Shown piece by piece: positions 1 through 6,535 of a stretch of DNA of 6,911 bases. A program made the translations under genes and the position numbers. Below the pieces are notes generated by a model. The model was not told where the DNA came from, ran no database searches, and saw only the letters and a list, made by a program, of their open reading frames with translations. The stretch is from Fibrobacter sp. (GTDB lineage: Bacteria; Fibrobacterota; Fibrobacteria; Fibrobacterales; Fibrobacteraceae): contig DUVD01000044.1 in the NCBI GenBank assembly GCA_012841225.1, forward strand, positions 1-6,911. Reading direction: 5' to 3'. Positions within the stretch are counted from its first letter, which is position 1. Every line of letters starts with the position of its first letter.

Positions 1-2276
1 GGCGCATCTGTTTTTCCAAAAACGGTGTCACAGGCTTTATTAAAACGCTTCCAAACTTTATCGGAGTGCTCTCTTGGAACAGCGCCCACTTCTTTCCAAA
101 GGCGACGGAGGTGCTTCACCTTATTCATGGCATCTCCTCTAGTCTCTTCGTTTAAGTTTTCGAGAAGCATTTCGGCTTGTTCGCAGAGCATGATTTTCTT
201 TTGCAAATTATTGGTTCGCGCTTGTTCTTGAATGTCGAGTTGATCGCGCCTGCGATTAAAAAAGTCGTCGCAAACGGCTCTGAATTGCTTATGAAGCTCT
301 AGATCATCGACACCACAAGAACCGAGTTTTTTCCATTCTTGTTGTAGCTCTCTTGTCGCGTCTGCACTTTGATTAGAACCAGCGTTTTCCATTAAGCTAG
401 AGACGCGGTCGATCATTGCTTGTTTTTGCACTTTGATGTCGTCTAAGCGAGCGCGAATTTCTTCGTTGGTGTTGGCGTAGCTTTCAAGAATTTTATTAAC
501 GGTTAAGGAATAGCGTTCCCAGATCGTTTCGATGGTTTCTTTGGGGACCATGCCAATGGTCTTCCACTCCGTTTGAATTTCACGTAGGGTTGTCATGGTT
601 TCTGGCTTTGAAAAATCTAGTTCAAGTGTTTCCAACCTTTCGCAGAGAGCTTCTTTTGCTTTTAAGTTTTCCTGTTTGTTTTCGTCAAGTTCTTCAAAAT
701 GAGCTCTTTTTTGCTCAAAGAATTTGTCGCAGGCGGTGCGAAAGCGTGCCCAAATTTCATCGGAAACGGCTTTAGGCACAGAACCTGTAGCCTTCCATTC
801 TTCTTGAAGCCGTTTCAATCTATTGGATGTTTCATTCCAATTTTCTGAAAGTTGAAGGGATTCGGCTTCTTCACAGAGAAGAATTTTTTTCTCGTAATTG
901 CTTTGTCTAGAGCGGTCTTCTTGTTTTATTTTTTCTTTATGTTCAGAGTAAAAGGCGTCAGTTACTGCGTGGAACCGATCCCAAAGAGGTTGGTTTTTTT
1001 CTTTTGGTACTTGCCCAATCGCTTTCCACTCGTTTTGCAAAGCGACAAACTCTTTGAACTTGTCTTTCCAAGAGAGAGCTTCGTTGCCATCGTCTTTAAG
1101 CAGTGCTTCGGCACGGTCACAAATCGCCTCTTTGCGTTCGAAATTATTTTGCCTTTCTGCATTTTGCTCTTCGAGCAGTGGAGAACAGTTTTCCATGATT
1201 TTTTCAAAAAGGTCGCGAAATTGGTCGCGAAGATCATTCATACGAGCAGGAGACACGGGCCCAGTGCCCTTCCATTGGTTGCTCAATGTGCGCAATTTAA
1301 ATAAAACATCTTTGCTTGGTTCTTCTTTGGCAAGGAGCTCCATTTCTTCGAGGATGCCTTCGCGGTCTCTTTCGTTATGCCAAGATTCCCATTCCTGCAT
1401 CTCTTGAAACCTAGAAGTTGCTTCTTTGTAGTCTTTCCAAATTTCTTGATACCTATACTTATCGTCGCCGACAATGTTTTTCCATTCCTGATAGGTTTCT
1501 CTTAAAACCTTGGCAATGTCGCGGAAATTTTGTGTCTCGTCAATGGCTTTGATTCTAGAAATCAATTCTTGCAGTTTAGCTAGGTTTGTTTGAATAAAGG
1601 CTTCTTGCAAAGCGTTCGTTTTTTCAAATGCTTCGTCTATTGTTTTTTTGATAGCAAGATAAGCCTCGACGGTTGGGTCGTCGTTCGCTTTTTCGGGTAG
1701 GGAATCCCAGTTGCGAGTTAAGCTTCTAACTTGGCTATAGACGGTTTCAGAAAATTCTTTTTCTGATAGCAAGTTTAATTGTTCTACGATTTCGAGGCGC
1801 ATAGATTGTACTGCCTCATCGTTTAGATTATCTTGCTTCTCTGGTGCTTTTCTCGAAAGACTCATTCTATCAAAACGGGAGATGACTGTAGAGAATTTCT
1901 TGAGAAGGGGTGTCGTTGCGTTCTTTTTATTAGCCGTCCAAAAATCGATAATTTCGTTAATTCGTTTTTGGTTTTCTTCGGCCTTATTTTCGTTGAGGTA
2001 GCATTCAAATTCCTCGATCACTTTTTCTAATTCGACAGCCTTTGTTTCACGTTCCTTTTCTAATTTAATTTCGGCTTCTTTCTTTGTGCTTGCTTCGAAG
2101 CACTTGGCCTTGAACGTTTTGTGTAGGGAGTCCATTTCTGCTTGAGCTGGACCCATACCAAGAGAATTAGCCTCTTCAATTAAGGCACTAAAATCCTTGC
2201 AAAAATCTAAACATGATTTTTCTTCGATAAAGCGTTTTGCTTGCTGGATTAATGCTTCTCTTTTTCTAAAGAGCAA
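1..2276 (-). repeat. Tandem protein-level DUF349 repeat array, about ten units of roughly 77 residues
   Basis: The signature Trp of successive units falls at residues 312, 389, 464, 534, 616, 693, 770, 847 and 926. The spacings are 77, 75, 70, 82, 77, 77, 77 and 79. Stepping back another 77 from 312 lands on residue 235, where ANSLGMGP aligns with WKAIGQVP, so a decayed tenth unit is likely. A second Trp 15 residues after the first is kept in units at 464, 616, 693, 770 and 926, and lost in those at 534 and 847. A Lys-rich segment ending in LC or IC then acidic residues recurs before several units (Cys at 585, 667, 744 and 897). The copies are diverged in DNA, so this is an ancient protein repeat, not a recent DNA duplication. 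Confidence 0.85.
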
Positions 2277-2873
2277 CATGGTAGGCGATGGCCCAGTGTC
2301 ACTATCGCTTTTTAAAGTTTTTAGTTTTTCAATGGCTTTTTGGCGCACGCTGTTGTGACGTGAATTATTACCGATGTCTTGTAATAGACTTTCGCTTTCA
2401 ATGGCATTGACTGCAGTTAACGCAATTTCTTCTTTAGAATCTTTTAAGGCAACTGCAGATAAAAAGCCGGGTTTGTTGCATTTTTTAACGAGTGCTAAGC
2501 GCAGTTCGGAAGAGAGCATTGTTTTGAGTAAGTCTTCTGCAAACTTAGTATTCACTATTTCGTCTACGTAGCCTAGTTCAAGCTCTGTAGCGGCTTCGCG
2601 AAAGTCTTTTAATTCTTTAGCGATTTCTTCGTAAAGTTTGTTTTCGGCAATGCGCTTTACAGAGGCGTCTAGGTCTTCTTTAGTAACTTGGCGTAAGGTG
2701 GAGATATTGGTGAGCTTTCGTATGGCCATGATGCGGACATCTGGATCTGAATCGCTTGTAGCGACGGTCTCAAAAGCATCCTGATTTTCAGGGCCTAATT
2801 CTTGTAAGGCTTTGAGGCGCACTTGAGGGTCAGAGTTTTGCCATTTAGGTCTAAATACATTTAACAAGCTCAT
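1..2873 (-). CDS. Giant DUF349-repeat protein with HEAT-like N-terminus (3'-truncated by window edge)
   Basis: The frame stays open from ATG at 2873 to base 1, giving 957 residues with the C-terminus missing. The start is supported by GGAG (2883-2880) six bases upstream and by the opening MSLLNVFRPKWQ, followed by NSDPQVRLKALQEL, which resembles the N-terminus of known long DUF349 proteins. An in-frame ATG at 2897 is less well spaced from a ribosome site. Residues 11-26, 42-54 and 175-184 look like HEAT-type helices (SDPxVRxxAxxxL). From about residue 200 onward the protein is Lys/Glu-rich helical repeats of DUF349 type, each with W-K-x-x-G-x-V-P then W-x-R-F and often D-x-F-F. Good copies lie near W616, W693, W770 and W926, and weaker ones near W312, W389, W464, W534 and W847. 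There is no signal peptide or membrane segment, so it is probably cytoplasmic. The family's biochemical function is not established, and I assign none. It is transcribed divergently from priA. Confidence 0.93.
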   Translation of the reverse strand, partial: MSLLNVFRPKWQNSDPQVRLKALQELGPENQDAFETVATSDSDPDVRIMAIRKLTNISTLRQVTKEDLDASVKRIAENKLYEEIAKELKDFREAATELELGYVDEIVNTKFAEDLLKTMLSSELRLALVKKCNKPGFLSAVALKDSKEEIALTAVNAIESESLLQDIGNNSRHNSVRQKAIEKLKTLKSDSDTGPSPTMLLFRKREALIQQAKRFIEEKSCLDFCKDFSALIEEANSLGMGPAQAEMDSLHKTFKAKCFEASTKKEAEIKLEKERETKAVELEKVIEEFECYLNENKAEENQKRINEIIDFWTANKKNATTPLLKKFSTVISRFDRMSLSRKAPEKQDNLNDEAVQSMRLEIVEQLNLLSEKEFSETVYSQVRSLTRNWDSLPEKANDDPTVEAYLAIKKTIDEAFEKTNALQEAFIQTNLAKLQELISRIKAIDETQNFRDIAKVLRETYQEWKNIVGDDKYRYQEIWKDYKEATSRFQEMQEWESWHNERDREGILEEMELLAKEEPSKDVLFKLRTLSNQWKGTGPVSPARMNDLRDQFRDLFEKIMENCSPLLEEQNAERQNNFERKEAICDRAEALLKDDGNEALSWKDKFKEFVALQNEWKAIGQVPKEKNQPLWDRFHAVTDAFYSEHKEKIKQEDRSRQSNYEKKILLCEEAESLQLSENWNETSNRLKRLQEEWKATGSVPKAVSDEIWARFRTACDKFFEQKRAHFEELDENKQENLKAKEALCERLETLELDFSKPETMTTLREIQTEWKTIGMVPKETIETIWERYSLTVNKILESYANTNEEIRARLDDIKVQKQAMIDRVSSLMENAGSNQSADATRELQQEWKKLGSCGVDDLELHKQFRAVCDDFFNRRRDQLDIQEQARTNNLQKKIMLCEQAEMLLENLNEETRGDAMNKVKHLRRLWKEVGAVPREHSDKVWKRFNKACDTVFGKTDA

Positions 2874-2879
2874 AAGGAT

Positions 2880-2883
2880 CTCC
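2880..2883 (-). promoter_or_regulatory. Ribosome binding site of the DUF349 gene
   Basis: GGAG reads on the minus strand six bases before the ATG at 2873. It decides that start over the in-frame ATG at 2897, whose AAGGA lies too close for normal spacing. Confidence 0.7.
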
Positions 2884-2896
2884 AAATAAGATGGCA

Positions 2897-2912
2897 TTTC
2901 CTTTTAAGGAAA
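2897..2912. repeat. Short inverted repeat upstream of the DUF349 gene
   Basis: TTTCCTT, two bases, then AAGGAAA: 7-bp perfect arms, ending 24 bp before the DUF349 start codon. It could be an operator half-site pair. It could not form a stable RNA hairpin without melting inner pairs to open a loop. An AT-rich region may produce this by chance. Confidence 0.35.
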
Positions 2913-2992
2913 CGAAACTCCACATAATCTAAATAAAACAAGCTATTAAGTAATAAAAAAAACCGTCCTTTTAGCTTTTTGATGTTACTTTT

Positions 2993-2997
2993 GAGGT
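2993..2997 (+). promoter_or_regulatory. Ribosome binding site of priA
   Basis: GAGGT lies five bases before ATG 3003 and matches the anti-Shine-Dalgarno sequence. It lies inside the longer reading frame that could start at TTG 2979 or ATG 2982, which favours 3003 as the true start. Confidence 0.75.
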
Positions 2998-3002
2998 ATT
3001 CT

Positions 3003-5063
3003 ATGGCTAAACGCATCCCTAAATCCCAAGTTCCCGAAAACATTGATTGTGTTTGTGCTCCTGATGGCTTTGATTTTTTCTGTGACGTATACATCCCTCA
3101 GGCACCTCAAGTCTTTACTTATGGGGTTAAAAACGGTTCTACTGTTAAAAAAGGTAGTGTCGTTTGGGTGCAATTTAACCGGCGTAAAATAGGCTTAGCA
3201 GTGGTTTCTAAGGTCTATTCAAAAAAGCCTAAATTCAAGGTCAAGTGCGCTGTGCCGCATGAGTCCTGCTTCGTTTTTTCTGAACGATATATGGAGACTC
3301 TCGAGTGGACAGCAAAATATTATTTGACATCCCCGATGCGCACCTTAGATGCCTTTTTGCCAGCGGCTTTTTCTTCTTTTTTAGATGCTTTAATTGTCGC
3401 TCGTGGAATTGCAGAAAAAGAAACTCCTATAGTAAGTGTATTAAAAGAGACACAGCCCGTTTTGACAGCAGATCAAAAAAACATATTAGATAAACTAACG
3501 CCTTCCTTAAGTGGGGATGGTTTTAGAGGGGCGTTACTACATGGCATTACCGGATCCGGTAAGACTCGAGTTTATCAAGAACTAACAAGGTCCGCCTTGT
3601 CCATGGGAAAACGAGTGCTTATACTTGTGCCAGAAATAGGGCTAACGCCTCAAAGTGTTGCTCGATTTTCGAGTTTTTTAGAGGAACCTGTTTTTGTGTT
3701 ACACTCAGCTCTTTCCATGCCTGAAAGAAGAAAATCATGGGTACAGATTCTCCTTGGAAGAGCCCGTGTGGTCATTGGGACGCGAAGCGCTATCCTTTCG
3801 CCATTCCCTTTTGACCTGGTGATTCTTGACGAAGAACATGACTCTTCTTACAAACAACAAGATCCAGCTCCCCGCTACCACTGCCGGGAACTCGCTTTTC
3901 ATATAGCACATAAGCATAGCGCACTGGTGCTTTTGGGAAGTGCCACGCCTTCGGTAGAGGCATTTAGTTATGCTCGTCAAGGCAAGCTTTCTTATTTTCA
4001 GTTGCTAAAGCGAGCCACCCAAAGTGAACTTCCTAAAGTGCGTTTAATCGACATGAAAAAGGAAGCCTCACTACAACAATCGGGTATTCTTTTGTCTGCT
4101 TCCTTGAGGGAGGCACTGACGGCTTGCATTGATGAGGGAAACCAGGCGATCGTTTTAATGAACCGTCGCGGGTATTCTAAAGTAAGGATTTGTGGTGATT
4201 GCAGCGCTACTTTATATTGCAAAAACTGCCATATTCCTTTAGTGTATCATCGCCAGCACCGTGGCTTGCTCTGTCATTATTGCGGGAGTTTATACCCAAT
4301 TGATGCGCCTTGTTTTGAATGCGGGTCTCCTACTTTTGAATTTCAAGGCGGTGCTATTGAAAAATTAGAAGAAGAGATTTGCTCATGGATTCCCCAAGCT
4401 AAAGTGGTTCGAATGGATCGAGATACTACTCAAAATGTAGGCGCTGCTGATTCCATTTTATCGTCTTTTCGAGATCGGGAGTACAACGTTCTTTTGGGAA
4501 CACAAATGGTGGCAAAAGGGCACGATTTCCCCGGGGTTCAATTGGTGGGTATTGTGGGTGCTGATATGGGCGCTGGGATTCCAGACTTTAGGATGAGTGA
4601 GCGATTATTTCAGCTTTTGAGCCAAACAGCGGGGCGTGCTGGTAGGAACCGAGACGGTGGGCAAGTCTTAATTCAAACGATGAATGTTACCGACCCGATC
4701 ATGCGCTTTGCATTAACGCATGATTACGAGGGCTTTATAAAAATGGAAATAGACCATCGTCGTGAAGCCTTTTACCCGCCATTCTGCAAGCTGCTTTCGA
4801 TTGAAGTAGGTGGCAAAAATCAAGTCCTATTAAAAAAAGCAGTAGAAAAAATAGAGGCGGTAATAGCACCACATGAAAACATTCAAATGCTCGGTCCTGT
4901 AGAGGGTTTTATTCCCATGGTGAAAAAAATATTTTGGGCCCGCTTTTTGCTTAAAGCGAGTAGTGTTTCTGCATTTCGAAAGTCGCTAAATCCATTGATT
5001 TCGGACTTGAAGTCGTTAGAGCTCCCGCCAGGAACAGAAATTAAGATAGATGTGGATCCTTAA
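3003..5063 (+). CDS. priA: Primosomal protein N' (PriA), replication-restart 3'-to-5' DNA helicase
   Basis: PriA recognises stalled or collapsed replication forks, unwinds the lagging strand and starts reloading of the replicative helicase in the cytoplasm. The 686-residue product has the full family layout: an N-terminal fork-binding region (about residues 15-110), Walker A GITGSGKT (181-188), the DEEH box (276-279), GSATP (312-316), and a zinc module with eight cysteines (C397, C400, C406, C409, C424, C427, C437, C440). C-terminal helicase motifs follow: GTQMVAKGHDF (499-509) and QTAGRAGR (541-548). Length is slightly short of E. coli PriA (about 730), which is normal for the family. The start at 3003 is chosen for its GAGGT site; TTG 2979 or ATG 2982 would add eight or seven residues. 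One oddity is GGAIE at 449-453, where relatives usually have GxGTE. The 3' end overlaps convergent gmk by 23 bp, and no terminator is seen after it. Confidence 0.98.
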   Translation: MAKRIPKSQVPENIDCVCAPDGFDFFCDVYIPQAPQVFTYGVKNGSTVKKGSVVWVQFNRRKIGLAVVSKVYSKKPKFKVKCAVPHESCFVFSERYMETLEWTAKYYLTSPMRTLDAFLPAAFSSFLDALIVARGIAEKETPIVSVLKETQPVLTADQKNILDKLTPSLSGDGFRGALLHGITGSGKTRVYQELTRSALSMGKRVLILVPEIGLTPQSVARFSSFLEEPVFVLHSALSMPERRKSWVQILLGRARVVIGTRSAILSPFPFDLVILDEEHDSSYKQQDPAPRYHCRELAFHIAHKHSALVLLGSATPSVEAFSYARQGKLSYFQLLKRATQSELPKVRLIDMKKEASLQQSGILLSASLREALTACIDEGNQAIVLMNRRGYSKVRICGDCSATLYCKNCHIPLVYHRQHRGLLCHYCGSLYPIDAPCFECGSPTFEFQGGAIEKLEEEICSWIPQAKVVRMDRDTTQNVGAADSILSSFRDREYNVLLGTQMVAKGHDFPGVQLVGIVGADMGAGIPDFRMSERLFQLLSQTAGRAGRNRDGGQVLIQTMNVTDPIMRFALTHDYEGFIKMEIDHRREAFYPPFCKLLSIEVGGKNQVLLKKAVEKIEAVIAPHENIQMLGPVEGFIPMVKKIFWARFLLKASSVSAFRKSLNPLISDLKSLELPPGTEIKIDVDP

Positions 5064-5610
5064 GGATTTCTCTTAATTCCTGAGCTGCTTTTTCTAAATC
5101 ATCGTTGATGATGGTGTACTCGTACTTTCCAAATTGGTGAGCAAAATCCATTTCTTTATTGGCGTTAGCTAACCGGAGCTGTATGACCTCCTCTGTATCG
5201 GAGGCCCTTTCACAGAGTCTTTTTTTAAGCTCTTCAATCGAAGGAGGTAAAATAAGAATTCCCGTAGCTTCGGGGTAAACCTTATCAAAGTTTACTTTAC
5301 CAAAAACATCTAAATCAAAAAGAACGCGCTTGCCATCGGCTAGTTTTTCTTCTACAAATTTTTTGGGCGTGCCGTAATAATTGCCATGGACTTCATTCCA
5401 CTCGACAAGCGCTTCTTCAGCGATCATCTTCTTAAACTCTTCTTTGGTTTTAAAAAAATAATGCACCCCGTCGATTTCGCCTTCTCGCGGGGACCTAGTC
5501 GTTGCTGAAATAGAGTAGCAAATGTCTGGAAACCCTTGGATGACCAAGTTTTTTAAGGTTGTTTTACCGGCTCCGCTTGCTGCGCTAATTACAAATAATC
5601 GATGTTTCAT
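5041..5610 (-). CDS. gmk: Guanylate kinase
   Basis: It transfers phosphate from ATP to GMP or dGMP, giving GDP or dGDP, an essential cytoplasmic step in making GTP and dGTP. The 189 residues match a compact single-domain Gmk (usually about 185-210). The P-loop is SAASGAGKTT (residues 9-18). The GMP-binding part includes SATTRSPREGEIDGVHYFF (35-53) and EVHGNYYGTP (73-82). FDLDVFG (98-104) corresponds to the usual LDIDVQG strand, with Phe in place of Gln; a DVDVxGxxN form is familiar in Bacteroidota enzymes. The lid with R131, R135 and SDTEEVI (137-143), and the C-terminal TIINDDL (166-172), are intact. The ATG sits in an ATGA overlap with the upstream glycosyltransferase stop and has only a weak GAAGA upstream, so translational coupling is likely. 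The 3' end runs 23 bp into priA on the opposite strand. Confidence 0.97.
   Translation of the reverse strand: MKHRLFVISAASGAGKTTLKNLVIQGFPDICYSISATTRSPREGEIDGVHYFFKTKEEFKKMIAEEALVEWNEVHGNYYGTPKKFVEEKLADGKRVLFDLDVFGKVNFDKVYPEATGILILPPSIEELKKRLCERASDTEEVIQLRLANANKEMDFAHQFGKYEYTIINDDLEKAAQELREILKDPHLS
5056..5067. repeat. Perfect 12-bp palindrome across the priA stop codon
   Basis: ATCCTTAAGGAT is self-complementary and includes the priA TAA (5061-5063) and the gmk codons just before its own stop. With a four-base loop only four stem pairs remain and no U-run follows on either strand, so it is not a good intrinsic terminator. It may be chance. Confidence 0.35.
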
Positions 5611-6518
5611 TTTTTATCTTCAATGTAGAGAGGCCTTTGTTTTACTTCATCGTAAATACGCCCAATGTATTCTCCGAGAATGCCTATAGAAATCAATTGA
5701 ATGCCACCAAAAAATACGATAGCTGCCATTAAAGAAGTCCACCCCGGTACGGTGGTTTCTGGAGAGAAGAACTTCTCTAAAAAACTCCAGATGAAAACGC
5801 CAAGAGCAATGACAGTACTAAGTAATCCGACCATAAAACTCAATTTTAAAGGCGTTGTACTAAAGCTGGTGATCCCGTCTATGGCTAAGCGGATCATTTT
5901 TCTAAGAGGGTATTTTGACGTGCCAGCGGTTCTTTCGGCGCGGTCGTAAAGGATGCCTATTTTTTTAAAACCAACCCAACAAACTAGGCCTCTTAAAAAA
6001 CGACTGCGTTCTGGCAAGTTGTTTAGTTGCTCTACTACCACGCGATCCATTAAGCGAAAGTCACCAGTGTCTGGTGGAATTTCAATATTGGTGAGGGAGT
6101 GAATGATGCGATAAAAACAAAAGGCAGAAAAGCGTTTGAAAAGAGATTCGCCGCGACGTTTTTGCCGTTGAGCGTAAACAACGTGATAGCCTTCCTTCCA
6201 TTTTTCGAGCATTTCATGAATAAGGCTTGGAGGGTCTTGGAGGTCGCCATCGATAATAACAACAGCATCGCCTTTAGCGTGTTGTAACCCGGCGCTAAAG
6301 GCTGCTTGGTGACCAAAGTTTCGACTGAAGTTAATCAATTGATAGTTAGGAGCATCGGCTAACAGTTTTTCGAGAATTTCACGTGTTTTGTCTTTAGAAC
6401 CGTCGTTTACAAAGACTAGTTCATGTTCTATGTCTTTTAATTCTTCTTTTAAAGTCAAAAAAGTTTTTTCGACTATTTCTTCTTCGTTGTATAAAGGGAC
6501 AATCACTGATAATAACAT
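5607..6518 (-). CDS. Family 2 membrane glycosyltransferase, GtrB/dolichol-phosphate-mannose-synthase type
   Basis: Proteins of this type transfer a sugar from a nucleotide sugar to a polyprenyl phosphate at the inner face of the cytoplasmic membrane, supplying a lipid-linked sugar for surface glycans. Sugar and acceptor cannot be read from sequence. The 303-residue product opens with the GT-A fold: SVIVPLYNEEE (4-14), VNDGSKDKT (37-45), FSRNFGHQAAFSAGL (64-78) and the metal-binding DGDLQDPP (90-97). TGDFRLMDR (151-159) and RSRFLRGL (171-178) are typical of the GtrB/ArnC group. Two C-terminal membrane spans follow at about 225-247 and 263-285, then GEYIGRIYDEVKQRPLY (282-298). ATG 6518 is chosen because GGAGG precedes it by four bases and the family starts here; a TTG at 6575 would add 19 unlike residues. 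It lies 17 bp after the NPCBM gene and overlaps gmk by four bases. Confidence 0.95.
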   Translation of the reverse strand: MLLSVIVPLYNEEEIVEKTFLTLKEELKDIEHELVFVNDGSKDKTREILEKLLADAPNYQLINFSRNFGHQAAFSAGLQHAKGDAVVIIDGDLQDPPSLIHEMLEKWKEGYHVVYAQRQKRRGESLFKRFSAFCFYRIIHSLTNIEIPPDTGDFRLMDRVVVEQLNNLPERSRFLRGLVCWVGFKKIGILYDRAERTAGTSKYPLRKMIRLAIDGITSFSTTPLKLSFMVGLLSTVIALGVFIWSFLEKFFSPETTVPGWTSLMAAIVFFGGIQLISIGILGEYIGRIYDEVKQRPLYIEDKK

Positions 6519-6522
6519 GGAT

Positions 6523-6527
6523 CCTCC
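6523..6527 (-). promoter_or_regulatory. Ribosome binding site of the glycosyltransferase gene
   Basis: GGAGG on the minus strand lies four bases before ATG 6518, inside the 17-bp gap after the upstream stop. It is the strongest such site in the window and fixes the glycosyltransferase start. Confidence 0.8.
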
Positions 6528-6535
6528 GGCTGATT

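Larger units (their letters stand above)
2874..3002. promoter_or_regulatory. Divergent intergenic region between the DUF349 gene and priA
   Basis: This 129-bp AT-rich stretch must carry the promoters of both flanking genes if each has its own. I see no convincing -35/-10 pair on either strand. The best single hexamer is CATAAT at 2923-2928 on the plus strand, without a good partner 16-18 bases upstream. An A8 run lies at 2955-2962. It also contains the ribosome sites of both genes and a 16-bp inverted repeat (2897-2912). That it holds promoters is inferred from gene orientation, not from motifs. Confidence 0.45.

Noticed and set aside
852..1304. 150-residue plus-strand open frame rich in Phe and Leu
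   Set aside because: It is the antisense of Lys/Glu-rich DUF349 repeats (AAA and GAA read backward give Phe codons). It has no ribosome site and no recognisable domain, and the minus-strand repeat frame is clearly the coding one.
962..1474. Two minus-strand Lys/Ser-rich open frames overlapping the DUF349 gene
   Set aside because: They are out-of-frame shadows of the same repeats, starting inside the gene without ribosome sites; the phased W-K-x-x-G motifs occur only in the main frame.
2955..2980. A8 run and T-rich stretch read as a possible intrinsic terminator
   Set aside because: There is no GC-rich stem next to the homopolymer on either strand, and both flanking genes start here, so nothing needs terminating.
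2979..3002. Longer PriA start at TTG 2979 or ATG 2982
   Set aside because: The added residues are unlike PriA N-termini, and GAGGT at 2993-2997 is placed correctly for ATG 3003.
2870..3094. Minus-strand 74-residue frame across the priA start and the intergenic region
   Set aside because: It is antisense to the priA N-terminus, ends inside the DUF349 start region in another frame, and shows no family features.
6050..6316. Opposite-strand and alternate-frame open frames inside the glycosyltransferase gene (also 5701-5949 and 6099-6287)
   Set aside because: They are shadows of a gene with complete, ordered GT2 motifs; none has a ribosome site or a recognisable domain.
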